Positions 34,160-43,839 are shown, counted from the first letter of the stretch. The stretch: DNA of 64,000 nucleotides from Gp6-AA40 sp036407095 (GCA_036407095.1 DASWZV010000129.1:1-64000); one strand, 5' to 3'. A program made the numbers and translations. The notes: a model not told the origin generated them from the letters alone.

Positions 34160-34243
34160 GCCGGGCCTGAAGCACAGGCCCGGCCTACACTGTCTCTTAG
34201 CGGATTCCGACAGTGTAGGGCGGGCCTGGTTGATAGGCCCGCC
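34160..34243. terminator. three consecutive perfect hairpins between convergent genes
   Basis: GCCGGGCCTG/CAGGCCCGGC (34160-34169 / 34175-34184), TACACTGTC/GACAGTGTA (34186-34194 / 34209-34217) and GGCGGGCCT/AGGCCCGCC (34219-34227 / 34235-34243) are all perfect stems. Together they can terminate both convergent transcripts. The first is a relative of the hairpin at 59977. Confidence 0.75.
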
Positions 34244-34254
34244 GACACTAATGG

Positions 34255-36744
34255 CTAGAACGAAGGAGATCCGCCGAGCGACGAGTTGATCTTGCTGCGC
34301 AACGAGGCGAGCGTTTCCGGCGAGCCGTCGAAGAGATCGTCGGGATATTTCGAGTCCTTGATCATCGCCTTGTAGATCGCGTCGCTCTGATACAGGTTGA
34401 GCCCCAGACCCGCCAGGTATTGCAGCTTCAGGTTGCCGTCGGTGTTGATCTGCGCATCGCTCAGCCAACCCTTCATGTCGGATCGACGACCCGCGTACGT
34501 GCCGAACAGATCGACGGCTGAATTGATCCCCACTTCGCGAAGCGACTTCGCGACCGCTTCGTTGGCGGGGTCGCTCAGACGCGCCTGCACGGTGTCGATG
34601 TTGATCTTGCGTCCCTCGACCTGGCCGAAGAGCACGAGATCGTAGCCCTGCCCGTTAATCGTGTTGGCGAACACCGCGCCCTTGGGAAACGCCTCGAGGA
34701 ATGTGGCGATCTCGCTCTTCACCGCCGCCTCGTTGCTCTCGTAGAGCTGCACGAACAGCGTCACCACGCCGCCCGGATTCAGATGCTGTTTGACGACGTC
34801 GAAGAACTCGCGCGTGTACAGCGTCGCAGCGCCCTTGACCCAGGGATCCAGCGGATCGGATGTGACCGCGTCGAACTTCTCGCTCGTGGTGAGGAGATAG
34901 TGGCGCGCATCATCGAGGTGCACGTGGACCTTCGGGTTCGCGACGACGTTGAAGTTGTGCTCGGCGAAATGCGTGGACACGACGCGGGGAACGAGCGGCT
35001 CGATCTCGGCGATCGTCTGATTCTTCACGAGCGGGTCGATCGAGACGGCCCCTGCGGTCACACCGGCGCCGCAGCCGATCACCAGCACCTTCGATGGCGC
35101 CTGCGGAACGAGCGTCGTGATGTGCCCGAGCATGCGCTGCAGCCGCATGTCCTGCGGCTCGCTCGAGGCCTGCACCTTGCCGGCGTTGTGATAGTTCAGC
35201 ACGCCGCTCGGCGTGCGCGTGACCGCGACCGATGCGGTCACACCCTCGCCGACGTAGACCATCTCGTTCTGGCCGACCCAGGTGGCGGAATAGCGCCCGT
35301 ACGCCACGAGCAGCCACGGGATCGGAGGCACCGATCGCGCGAGCAGCCCGGCAATCAGCGCGATGGTGACAACGACGACCGGCGTCGACGTCACCCAGGG
35401 CCTGCGCTCGCCTACCGCCGGGAGCAACATGAGCAGCCCGGACATCGCGGCGACGCCGATCAACACCTGCTGCGTGATCTGGCTGCCCACGGTTCCCACG
35501 AGGACCAGGCTGGTGATCAGCGCGCCAACGATCGCGCCGACGGTGTTCGCCGCGTAGACACCGCCCACCAGTCGCGCCGAATCCTGACCAGGAGAGGCGA
35601 CGCCGGCCAGCGCGAGGGGAAAGCTCGCGCCCCACAGGATGGCGCCCGGCAGCATGACCCACACGGCGCGCATCAAATCGAGCTGAAAGGTGATCCAGTT
35701 GACGTTGGCCTGCGCACCCACGGTGGCGTTGATCGAGGGATTGATCGGCCAGTACGGCATCGACGCGCTCGTCGTGTAACCGGCCCACGCGATCGCGACG
35801 CACAGACCGAGCTGACACCAGCCCAACGCCGTGCGCGCGTTCATCGTGCGCGCCAGCGCCGACCCGAGACTGCTGCCGATGCCCAGCCCGACGAGGAACA
35901 CGGCGAGGATCAACGAGAAGGTATAGGTGGTTGCGCCGAACAGCAGCGAGAGCTGACGCGTCCACACGACTTCCGAGCCGAGCGCCGTGAGCCCCGACAG
36001 CGCGATCGCGACGTACACGATCGTGGCCGTCTCCGGTGCCGGCGCGTCCGCGGCGCCTTCCTCGCTGGTGATGACCGTGTGAGGGGTGACGTTCGCAACC
36101 AGGATGGCGAGCACCGCGACGAGCACGTTCAGACCAACCGCGGCGAACGTCGCCGTCGTCATGTCGTAGACGCGAAGCAGGTAGAAGCCCGCGAGGAGAC
36201 TGCCGGCGACGGCGCCGGCCAGATTGCCGCCGTAGAAGTAGCCGAGCCACGAGACGCCCCGCGGTGTGGTCTGCACCCAGCGCGCGATGGCGGGCAGGGT
36301 CGCGCCCATCAACAGGGTCGGCGGGATCAAGCAGATCCCTGCAACGATCGCACGGAGCACGAGATTGATCTGCCCCGTGCCGGCAATCGACGTGTACACG
36401 CGTCCGACGACCGGCACGCCGAACAACACGAGGATGCCGAAGAGGCCAATACCAAGCTCGATGCCTGCGTAGACCTTGAGAGGATGAAGACTCCGGTTCA
36501 GGTATTTCGGGAGCAGGAGGCTGCCAAGGCACATCCCGCCCATGAACACGCCGAGGAGCACGCCGAGCGACACCGCGGAGGAGCCGATCGATAACTGAAG
36601 GAGCTGAAACCAGACAACTTCGTAGATGAGGGCCGCGCAGCCGGACCCGATGAACAGCAGCAACAGCGCCGGAAGCCAGCGCTGACCGGCATCGCGGCCG
36701 GGGATGGGGCCGGCTTCAGGCCCCAAGGTCTCTAGGTTGGTCAC
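34255..36744 (-). CDS. membrane spermidine-synthase-like protein (fused multi-TM + aminopropyltransferase domain)
   Basis: This protein has 829 residues and starts at GTG. The first 500 or so residues form about 12-14 TM helices. The C-terminal domain is a Rossmann aminopropyltransferase-like fold (VLVIGCGAGVTAGAV; EIEPLVPRV; HLDDARHYL; DAVTSDPLDPW with the active-site Asp region). Fusions of this kind are known in bacteria as fused-MFS/spermidine synthases, but true polyamine synthesis is rarely shown, and many probably modify other substrates at the membrane. It is convergent with the amine oxidase. No partner is close upstream. Confidence 0.85.
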   Translation of the reverse strand: MTNLETLGPEAGPIPGRDAGQRWLPALLLLFIGSGCAALIYEVVWFQLLQLSIGSSAVSLGVLLGVFMGGMCLGSLLLPKYLNRSLHPLKVYAGIELGIGLFGILVLFGVPVVGRVYTSIAGTGQINLVLRAIVAGICLIPPTLLMGATLPAIARWVQTTPRGVSWLGYFYGGNLAGAVAGSLLAGFYLLRVYDMTTATFAAVGLNVLVAVLAILVANVTPHTVITSEEGAADAPAPETATIVYVAIALSGLTALGSEVVWTRQLSLLFGATTYTFSLILAVFLVGLGIGSSLGSALARTMNARTALGWCQLGLCVAIAWAGYTTSASMPYWPINPSINATVGAQANVNWITFQLDLMRAVWVMLPGAILWGASFPLALAGVASPGQDSARLVGGVYAANTVGAIVGALITSLVLVGTVGSQITQQVLIGVAAMSGLLMLLPAVGERRPWVTSTPVVVVTIALIAGLLARSVPPIPWLLVAYGRYSATWVGQNEMVYVGEGVTASVAVTRTPSGVLNYHNAGKVQASSEPQDMRLQRMLGHITTLVPQAPSKVLVIGCGAGVTAGAVSIDPLVKNQTIAEIEPLVPRVVSTHFAEHNFNVVANPKVHVHLDDARHYLLTTSEKFDAVTSDPLDPWVKGAATLYTREFFDVVKQHLNPGGVVTLFVQLYESNEAAVKSEIATFLEAFPKGAVFANTINGQGYDLVLFGQVEGRKINIDTVQARLSDPANEAVAKSLREVGINSAVDLFGTYAGRRSDMKGWLSDAQINTDGNLKLQYLAGLGLNLYQSDAIYKAMIKDSKYPDDLFDGSPETLASLRSKINSSLGGSPSF

Positions 36745-36842
36745 CCCCGGATACTACCCCAGAGCCCGCGGATCCTGGATCTTCGGTGCGTCATTCGCAA
36801 CCTGCGCTCGAAATTCGCCAATCGTCTCTCCCCCACTTTTGC

Positions 36843-36871
36843 CTGTAACTCAGAATTAACCCTGACGTCAT
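36843..36871 (+). promoter_or_regulatory. candidate Pho box upstream of the orphan response regulator
   Basis: CTGTAAC (36843-36849), AATTAAC (36854-36860) and ACGTCAT (36865-36871) are separated by exactly four bases each, giving an 11-bp phase. The last heptamer resembles the E. coli CTGTCAT unit. This is the cleanest of the candidate Pho boxes here. It lies about 100 bp before the regulator's ATG. Confidence 0.6.
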
Positions 36872-36972
36872 GCGTCGGAAACCCCCGTTTCTTACCGTGA
36901 GCGTGTAAACGCGATGGAAACGGGGTGCCGGTGCAACATCCATACGAATCGAGCGGCGCGAGCGAGCATGGC

Positions 36973-37692
<720 letters not shown>

Positions 37693-37714
37693 CTCTTCCA
37701 GCTCGTACCGCCCA

Positions 37715-37924
37715 CTAAGATTCCTGCCAACCGGTACTGGTGAGTTCGAGCGCCTGGGTCGCAAAACTCATCCGCGCTCGCTCGACTCGATGCCAATCGG
37801 TGTAGCTTCGTCGCCAGACCACGCGGCTATCCTGTTCTTCTCGAACTTCCCATCCTGCAGCGCCTGCGTCGCTGATCGTGAACCGACGGGTCTTGCCAGC
37901 CTTCCGGAACACTCGCGCGTACAT
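37715..37924 (-). CDS. small conserved hypothetical protein
   Basis: This protein has 69 residues from the ATG at 37924, rich in Arg and aromatic residues (FTISDAGAAGWEVREEQDSRVVWRRSYTDWHRVERARM). It has no signal or TM segment. The repeating aromatic/charged pattern suggests a compact beta domain. It is reminiscent of small proteins found across Acidobacteriota, but I cannot name a family. The frame is open upstream to 38101, which is non-homologous-looking and overlaps the lipid kinase, so I reject the longer start. Confidence 0.6.
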   Translation of the reverse strand: MYARVFRKAGKTRRFTISDAGAAGWEVREEQDSRVVWRRSYTDWHRVERARMSFATQALELTSTGWQES

Positions 37925-37961
37925 AAGACCCCAATCTATATCCCGCGACGGGTCGTGGGTG

Positions 37962-37979
37962 GTGTAAACCTTCTGTAAA
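37962..37979 (+). promoter_or_regulatory. weak Pho-box-like pair GTGTAAA / CTGTAAA
   Basis: Two heptamers 11 bp apart lie between the small protein and the lipid kinase end. No plus-strand gene follows closely, so the target is unclear. It could serve the minus-strand small gene in reverse orientation. Confidence 0.25.
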
Positions 37980-37985
37980 CAATGT

Positions 37986-38882
37986 CTATTGGGTAGGAAC
38001 CCGAATGTGGAGTGCCCCTGGATGGATCTTCGCTTGCAAGGACTTCCCCGTGAGAGCAGGTTCTCCATCCACATGATAAACCATGGGACGGCTCGCACCA
38101 ATGTCGACCTGGGCCGTCGAGATGATCGTCACACCTGGAAGACGATCGGCTTTCCCCGAAAAAAGCGCAGGTATTTGAATCATCGCGGTCCACGGCGAGC
38201 GCTCGCCCACGACGACCACGTCGAGCGCCCCATCGTCGATGCGAGCTCGTGGTGCGATGGTCGCGCCGTTGCCATACTGCCGTGAGTTGGCGATGGCGAT
38301 GAGCAGCGCGCGCGTTTCGACGCGCATGCCATTTGCGGTGATCACGTAGTGATCGGGTTCGAACCCGAAGAGCTCCCGCAATGCGATCGTGATGTATCGC
38401 GCGAAGCCGCGGCGCGCGTGCCCGTGCTCGGCGAATTTGTGCGCGACGTGGGCATCGAACCCGAGCCCTGCGACATTGAAGAAAAGGCGGCCGTTGATCT
38501 CGCCCGCGTCGATCACATGCTCGCGGCCGTTGAGCGCGACATCGAACGCGTCTTCTGCCTGAAGCGGAATCGCCAGCTCGCGAGCGAGGCCATTACCCGA
38601 TCCGCTCGGGATGACTGCAAGCGCGACCGGGCTGAACGCCAGCGCCGACGCCACTTCGTTGATGGTGCCATCGCCGCCCCACGCGATGCAGAGCGTCACG
38701 CCGCGTGCGACTGCGGCCTGCGCGAGCTCGCGGGCATGGCCGCCGCGCTCAGTGACGAAGATCTCCGCTTCCACACCGCGCGCATCGAGCAGCGAAGCCG
38801 CCAGCTCCGCACGCCGCCGCGCCTCATCAGGCCGTCGTCCGGTGCCCGAAATCGGGTTGATGATGACGGCAGCTTGGAGCAT
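37986..38882 (-). CDS. diacylglycerol/lipid kinase (YegS/DgkB-type)
   Basis: This protein has 298 residues from the ATG at 38882. It has the DAGK catalytic signature: IINPISGTGRRPDEA, the WGGDGTINEVASAL loop, PSGSGNGLAREL, and a C-terminal half with GLGFDAHVAHKFAEHG and DIGASRPMVYHVDGE. It phosphorylates diacylglycerol or a related lipid with ATP on the cytoplasmic membrane face, feeding phosphatidate synthesis. It precedes sixA in reverse (sixA-lipid kinase, 11 bp apart, same strand), so it lies in the minus-strand CHAD-SixA-lipid kinase run, suggesting one transcript. Confidence 0.93.
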   Translation of the reverse strand: MLQAAVIINPISGTGRRPDEARRRAELAASLLDARGVEAEIFVTERGGHARELAQAAVARGVTLCIAWGGDGTINEVASALAFSPVALAVIPSGSGNGLARELAIPLQAEDAFDVALNGREHVIDAGEINGRLFFNVAGLGFDAHVAHKFAEHGHARRGFARYITIALRELFGFEPDHYVITANGMRVETRALLIAIANSRQYGNGATIAPRARIDDGALDVVVVGERSPWTAMIQIPALFSGKADRLPGVTIISTAQVDIGASRPMVYHVDGEPALTGKSLQAKIHPGALHIRVPTQ

Positions 38883-38893
38883 CAATCGGTCAA

Positions 38894-39397
38894 TCAGCCG
38901 GCCAACTTCCGCAGCATCTTGGGCGTCACGAACCACACCAGCGAGCCGGTGCGCCTTGGCGACAAGGCCCCGATATCGATGCGGCACATCCCACCCTTCT
39001 TGAAGGCGAGCGCGTGGCTCGCACCGATCAGATGTGCCGCCAATCCACCAAGGTCTGGTTCATGCCCCACGAGCGCAACCCGCTGCCGCTTGGCTGCCTT
39101 GGCCAGCTGCCCCATCACCACTGCAGGAGCGTGGCCGGGCGCAAGCGCATCGAGGATCTTGACGCCGACACTGCCCTGAATGCCCGCGGCCAGCAGGTCA
39201 GCGGTCTGCTTCGCGCGGACGAGGGGGCTGCTGAAAATCTCGTCCACCGCGAAGTCGAGCCACTTCAATCCGGCGAGGCTGTCTCTGAAACGATTGACCC
39301 CGCGCGTCGTCAAGGGGCGTTTGGTATCGTCGGGCCAAGCCTCGCCGCGCTCGGCGGCAATCGCGTGACGCACGATGTAGATTTCGCAGGAAGGCAT
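38894..39397 (-). CDS. sixA: SixA-family phosphohistidine phosphatase
   Basis: This protein has 167 residues of the histidine-phosphatase (RHG) superfamily: IYIVRHAIAAERGE at the start with the phospho-His, KRPLTTRG, SPLVRAKQTADLL and GHEPDL with the second catalytic His. SixA removes phosphate from histidine on phosphotransfer proteins; others in the group act on small molecules. Its neighbours, a CHAD protein and an exopolyphosphatase, are polyphosphate related. This SixA-CHAD-Ppx set recurs in bacteria. CHAD stops 18 bp upstream on the same strand. Confidence 0.92.
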   Translation of the reverse strand: MPSCEIYIVRHAIAAERGEAWPDDTKRPLTTRGVNRFRDSLAGLKWLDFAVDEIFSSPLVRAKQTADLLAAGIQGSVGVKILDALAPGHAPAVVMGQLAKAAKRQRVALVGHEPDLGGLAAHLIGASHALAFKKGGMCRIDIGALSPRRTGSLVWFVTPKMLRKLAG

Positions 39398-39415
39398 CGG
39401 GGAACGAGGGCGTAT

Positions 39416-40306
39416 CTAGGCTGCCGAGGCGCGGCCGTCGCGGTGCTGCTGAGCCAACACGGCGACATAATCGCAGATCGCCAGCAACGCTCTCCTCTCA
39501 TTCATATAACGAACGTGCAATTGTCGACACTCGGTCTCGAGTCGCCTGACGAGACGATCGAGGTCGGCAGAGAGTTTCAAGTCTCGAACGCTGCCCGTGC
39601 TCTGCACGGCGCGCGTGCGCGCGATGAGCACCTCGAGATCGTGCATGCGGCCGAGCAGATCCTGGACGCGTTGAAGCGTCCGCAGATGGGCCATCGCGCG
39701 CGACCCGCGGAGATCGCGTGCAATCTCCATGGCATATCGCAGCTTCTTCACGGCGACGCGGACGAAGTGAAGACGATCAGGCAGATAGATGCCCGCCGCA
39801 TTGCGGACGGCCGCCTGCAGGTCTGCACCTCGATGCCCGGCGCGCCGGTCGGCCTGAACGACTCGCCGACGATTATTCCGCGGCTTCTCGGAGACGCGGA
39901 GGGTGGCACTGAGGGCGGTCTTCTCGAGCTTGTGCAGATCGCAGCGGTCGATCTGCCTGCGCATCTCGACGAGCAGGCGCTCGCGTTCCTCCCGAACCAT
40001 CTGCTGCAGACGCACGATCGGAGCATCGGCGACGTCGCCGGCTGCCCGTACCTCGTCCAGCGTGATCAGCGCCACGTCGAGCTCGCGGACGGGGCCCAGC
40101 GCCCGGGTCAGCCGCCGCATCCGCTTCCGCAACTTCCGACCCACTTTTCCGCCAGCGACGACCGGCAACGCCTCTCTCAGGCGGCGCGTGGCCACGCGGG
40201 CGCTGTGGACCGCGGCAACGTCGCCCTTGCGTGCCGCCGGCAGGGCACGGCCGAGCGCACCGAGCCGCTGCCTGATGAGGAGTTCTGAGGGATTTGCGCG
40301 CGTCAT
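39416..40306 (-). CDS. CHAD-domain protein (polyphosphate-associated)
   Basis: This protein has 296 residues from the ATG at 40306. Conserved His and basic residues of the CHAD fold recur in two halves: VHSARVATRRLREALP and LHFVRVAVKKLRYAMEIA. The basic surface binds polyphosphate in characterised examples. No CYTH triphosphatase domain is attached, so it is a stand-alone CHAD. It is divergent from ppx (39 bp between starts) and upstream of sixA. This context strongly supports a polyphosphate role. It is all-helical and cytoplasmic. Confidence 0.93.
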   Translation of the reverse strand: MTRANPSELLIRQRLGALGRALPAARKGDVAAVHSARVATRRLREALPVVAGGKVGRKLRKRMRRLTRALGPVRELDVALITLDEVRAAGDVADAPIVRLQQMVREERERLLVEMRRQIDRCDLHKLEKTALSATLRVSEKPRNNRRRVVQADRRAGHRGADLQAAVRNAAGIYLPDRLHFVRVAVKKLRYAMEIARDLRGSRAMAHLRTLQRVQDLLGRMHDLEVLIARTRAVQSTGSVRDLKLSADLDRLVRRLETECRQLHVRYMNERRALLAICDYVAVLAQQHRDGRASAA

Positions 40307-40345
40307 GGCCAAGTTACCGCTCTCGGCCTACTATAAATCGGACCC

Positions 40346-42064
40346 ATGCGCATTGCGGCCATCGATATCGGCACGAACTCCGTTCACATGATCGTCGTCC
40401 GGGTGCGCGCCGACCTGTCGTTCGAGGTCGTCGATCGCGAGAAGGTGATGGTGCGACTCGGCGCCGGCGGTCTCGACGGCAAGGCGCTGACGGCCGACGC
40501 CATGAGCGCGGCGCTCCAGGCGCTGTCCAAGTTCAAGCGGCTCGCCGACTCGCATCGCGTCGACGTCATCCTCGCCGCCGCCACGAGCGCGACACGTGAA
40601 GCGCGCAACGGCGGCGAGTTTCTGGCCCGGGTCGAGCGCGAGACCGGGATCCGCCCGCGTGTCATCACCGGTACGGAGGAAGCGCGCCTGATTCATCAGG
40701 CGGCGGTGTACGGCGTGGACGTCGGCGGCGGCCGGGCGGTCGCGATCGACATCGGCGGCGGCAGCGTGGAGATTACGCTCGGTACCGCGACGTCGATTCA
40801 AGCGGCGCGCAGCTTCAAGATCGGCGTCATTCGGCTGACCGAACGTTTCGTACAAAGCGATCCCCTGTCGGGTCGCGACGAACATCGGCTGACGAAACAC
40901 ATCCTGTCCGAGGTCGCGCGCTACTGCGATCAGATCACGGCGATCGGATTCGATCGCGTGATCGGCACATCCGGCACGATTCTCAGTCTCGGCACGGTGG
41001 CCGCGACGGCCGCACGCGGTGGCCAGCCGCCCGAACTGCGAAACCTCCGCATCCCTGCCAAGCAGATTCGTCGTCTGCGCAAGGGGATCGTCGCGCTCGA
41101 CGCGGAGCAGCGGCTCGCGGTGCCCGGGCTCGATCCCCGCCGTGCCGATCTCGTGGTGAGCGGCGCGGTGCTGCTCGACACGATTCTTCGACGGCTCGGT
41201 GCCGAGGATCTCACACTGTGCGATCTCGCCCTGCGCGAAGGGCTCGTGCTCGACTACATCCGGCGGAACAGCCGCACGATCGCGCAGGTCGACAAGATTC
41301 CGGATGTCCGGCGCCGCAGCGCGCTCGAGCTCGGTGAGCGCTGCAACTACTACGCAGAGCATGCCCAGCAGGTCGTCCGCCTCGCGCTGGCGCTCTTCGA
41401 CCAGACGAGAGCGATCCACGGCCTGACCGATCGCGAGCGCGAGTGGCTCGAGTACGCCGCGATGCTGCACGACGTCGGCGGCCTCATCAGCTTCGCGCGT
41501 CACCATCGCCACTCGTACTACCTGATCAAGAACGGAGACCTGCGGGGATTCCATCCCGACGAGATCGAGGTGATCGCGCTCGTCGCCCGCTACCATCGTC
41601 GCGGCACACCCAAGCGATCGCATGATGAGTACGCGAGCCTGTCGGCGCGCCTCCGCAAGACGGTGCGGGCCCTTGCATCGATCCTGCGCGTCGCCGAGAG
41701 CCTCGACCGCAGCCACTCGCAGGCGATCTCGGGGATCGAGCTTCGCGACCGCGGCGACGACGCCCTGCTTCAGATCCACACGAGCTCTGACGCCGAGCTC
41801 GAGATCTGGGCGACCAATCGTCATCTGCAGCCGTTCGAGCAGTTGATTGGCAAGCCCGTACGCCTCGAGGCTGCCGCTCAGATGCCTCTGCCGGCCGCGG
41901 TCCCAGCCAGGAGAGCCAAGGCCGCCAGGGCGAGCACGAACGGCAAGGCGAGAGCGCGACGGGCGGCCGCCCGCGCCGAGTCACGACAGCCCGAGGTGCC
42001 AGGTCGTCGTCACGATGATTTAACACCGCAGAAACAGACGCGAAATTCACGTCCGATAGCGTGA
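40346..42064 (+). CDS. ppx: exopolyphosphatase / guanosine pentaphosphatase (Ppx/GppA) with HD-type C-terminus
   Basis: This protein has 572 residues. The actin-like N-terminal domain has AAIDIGTNSVHMIVV, GTEEARLIHQA and IDIGGGSVEITLG. The middle region ends in GTSGTILSLG. The C-terminal HD-type helical domain (HDVGGLISFARHHRHSYYLI) follows. The last 60 residues are Ala/Arg rich and probably disordered. It hydrolyses polyphosphate from the ends, or pppGpp to ppGpp. It starts 39 bp from the divergent CHAD gene, so the two share a promoter region. PstB and PhoU follow 185 bp downstream. Confidence 0.93.
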   Translation: MRIAAIDIGTNSVHMIVVRVRADLSFEVVDREKVMVRLGAGGLDGKALTADAMSAALQALSKFKRLADSHRVDVILAAATSATREARNGGEFLARVERETGIRPRVITGTEEARLIHQAAVYGVDVGGGRAVAIDIGGGSVEITLGTATSIQAARSFKIGVIRLTERFVQSDPLSGRDEHRLTKHILSEVARYCDQITAIGFDRVIGTSGTILSLGTVAATAARGGQPPELRNLRIPAKQIRRLRKGIVALDAEQRLAVPGLDPRRADLVVSGAVLLDTILRRLGAEDLTLCDLALREGLVLDYIRRNSRTIAQVDKIPDVRRRSALELGERCNYYAEHAQQVVRLALALFDQTRAIHGLTDREREWLEYAAMLHDVGGLISFARHHRHSYYLIKNGDLRGFHPDEIEVIALVARYHRRGTPKRSHDEYASLSARLRKTVRALASILRVAESLDRSHSQAISGIELRDRGDDALLQIHTSSDAELEIWATNRHLQPFEQLIGKPVRLEAAAQMPLPAAVPARRAKAARASTNGKARARRAAARAESRQPEVPGRRHDDLTPQKQTRNSRPIA

Positions 42065-42248
42065 TGCTGTAACGCATTTGCACTTCCTCACGTCGGCTTC
42101 GCGCGATCACTCCGGTCGCTGACACCGTTCCCGGTGCCCCGGCTCGATCGCCCGATGGGCCCGAACCGCGGCAAAGCGATTCCTCGCGGAGGCTGCCGCA
42201 GGTATCCTTGATGTCGATGTCGATCAAGAACCACTCGACGGGTGCGGC

Positions 42249-43082
42249 GTGAGCACAACCACACGTCCGCTTCCCTCGCTGGGCAATGTGACGTCATCGC
42301 GACAGACACCTGCCGAGCCCGACACACGCTGCAAGATTCAGGTAGACAGGCTCAATTTCTTCTACGGCGAAAACCGGGCGCTGCAGGATATCTCCGTCAA
42401 GATCAAGCCGAACGTCGTCACCGCGTTCATCGGCCCGTCCGGCTGCGGCAAGAGCACGTTCCTGCGCACGCTCAACCGGATGAACGACATCATCCCCGCC
42501 ACCCGCGTCGAGGGCCAGATCCTCATCGACGGCACTGACATCTACCGGTCCGGGATGGACGTCGTCGAACTGCGGCGCCGCGTGGGGATGGTGTTCCAGA
42601 AGTCGAACCCGTTTCCGAAGTCGATCTTCGAGAACGTCGCCTACGGGCTTCGCATCAACGCGATGGCCGGCAGCAAGTCGGAACTGGCCGGCCACGTCGA
42701 GGAAAGCCTGAAACGGGCGGCGCTCTGGGACGAGGTGAAGGACCGCTTGCACGAGTCGGCGCTCGCCATGTCGGGCGGTCAGCAGCAGCGTCTGTGCATT
42801 GCCCGTGCGCTGGCCGTGCGTCCGGACATCCTGCTGATGGACGAACCCGCCTCCGCCCTGGATCCGATTGCGACGCAGCGGATCGAGGAACTGGTCTACG
42901 ACCTGAAGACGAAGTACACCATCGTGATCGTGACCCATAACATGCAGCAGGCCGCCCGGGTCTCCGACTACACCGCGTTCTTCTGGCTGGGACGCCTGGT
43001 CGAGTACGATCGAACGGATAAGATCTTCACGGCGCCTGCACAGAAGTTGACCGAAGATTACGTGACCGGGAGATTCGGCTAG
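42249..43082 (+). CDS. pstB: phosphate ABC transporter ATPase PstB
   Basis: This protein has 277 residues and starts at GTG. Walker A is GPSGCGKST, Walker B is LLMDEPASALD, and the signature is MSGGQQQR. PstB-specific stretches include RTLNRMNDIIP, VGMVFQKSNPFPKSIFENVAYG and THNMQQAARVSDYTAFFWLG. It powers phosphate import through PstC/PstA in the inner membrane. The stop overlaps the phoU start by one base. Neither permease gene is adjacent, which is unusual, as pstSCAB-phoU is the normal order. A single CTGTAAC heptamer (42067-42073) lies about 175 bp upstream. Confidence 0.97.
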   Translation: MSTTTRPLPSLGNVTSSRQTPAEPDTRCKIQVDRLNFFYGENRALQDISVKIKPNVVTAFIGPSGCGKSTFLRTLNRMNDIIPATRVEGQILIDGTDIYRSGMDVVELRRRVGMVFQKSNPFPKSIFENVAYGLRINAMAGSKSELAGHVEESLKRAALWDEVKDRLHESALAMSGGQQQRLCIARALAVRPDILLMDEPASALDPIATQRIEELVYDLKTKYTIVIVTHNMQQAARVSDYTAFFWLGRLVEYDRTDKIFTAPAQKLTEDYVTGRFG

Positions 43083-43759
43083 TGGAGCGACAGGTCCCGC
43101 ACTTCCGCGAAGAGCTCGAGGCACTGCAAGGACGGCTGCTCGCAATGGGCGGCCTCGCCGAAGAACGCGTGCGCGCCGCCGTCCACGGCCTCGTGGCGCG
43201 AGACGGGTCGCTGTTCGACAAGATCCTGATCGGCGACGAGCCGATCAACCAGCTCCATGTCGAAATCGACAACCGGTGCTTCCGTCTGCTGGCGCTGCAC
43301 CAGCCGATGGCGACGGACCTGCGCGCGATCGTCGCCGCCGTGAAGATCAACACCGACCTCGAGCGCGTCGGCGATCTCGCCGTGAACATCGCGGAGGCCG
43401 GCAAACGCTACATCACCCATCCGCCGGTCAAGCAGTTGATCGACATTCCCAGGATGGGCGACATCGCCCAGGCGATGCTGCGCGATGCGCTCGACGCGTT
43501 CGTCAAGCGCGACACCAGCCTGGCGCAGCAGGTTCTCAACGAAGACGACCGTCTCGACGGCCTCAAGACACAGGTCTTTCGCGACCTCCTGACGTTCATG
43601 CTCAAGGATCAGGGTACGGTGGAACCGGCGCTCGACCTGATCCTGGTGTCGCGCCACCTCGAGCGCATCGGCGATCACGCGACGAACATCGCAGAAGACG
43701 TGATCTTCATGGTGTCGGCGCTCGACGTACGACATCACGGCCCAGCGCCCGTCGAATAG
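43082..43759 (+). CDS. phoU: phosphate signalling regulator PhoU
   Basis: This protein has 225 residues and starts with a GTG that shares a base with the pstB stop. Two three-helix repeats each carry the metal-cluster motif: DLERVGDLAVNIAEAGK and HLERIGDHATNIAEDVIF. PhoU links Pst to PhoR and keeps the Pho regulon off when phosphate is plentiful. It is a separate paralogue from the DUF47 protein at 8.4 kb. Because pstB and phoU are coupled here while PhoB/PhoR sit 32 kb away, signalling must act between distant loci. Confidence 0.96.
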   Translation: MERQVPHFREELEALQGRLLAMGGLAEERVRAAVHGLVARDGSLFDKILIGDEPINQLHVEIDNRCFRLLALHQPMATDLRAIVAAVKINTDLERVGDLAVNIAEAGKRYITHPPVKQLIDIPRMGDIAQAMLRDALDAFVKRDTSLAQQVLNEDDRLDGLKTQVFRDLLTFMLKDQGTVEPALDLILVSRHLERIGDHATNIAEDVIFMVSALDVRHHGPAPVE

Positions 43760-43839
43760 ACATCCGTCGAACAATCGATTTCCTCGGATTTCGCCCGCCG
43801 TGCCTCTGTGCCTCCGTGGTTCGCGGACCCGAACGAGTT

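Noticed and set aside
34783..36594. 603-codon open frame antisense to the spermidine-synthase-like gene
   Set aside because: Composition is His/Arg/Gln-rich noise with no domain; the minus-strand gene explains the region.
42017..42073. Strong Pho box before pstB
   Set aside because: Only one good heptamer (CTGTAAC at 42067); the neighbours at 11 bp do not match, so I mention it only in the pstB entry.
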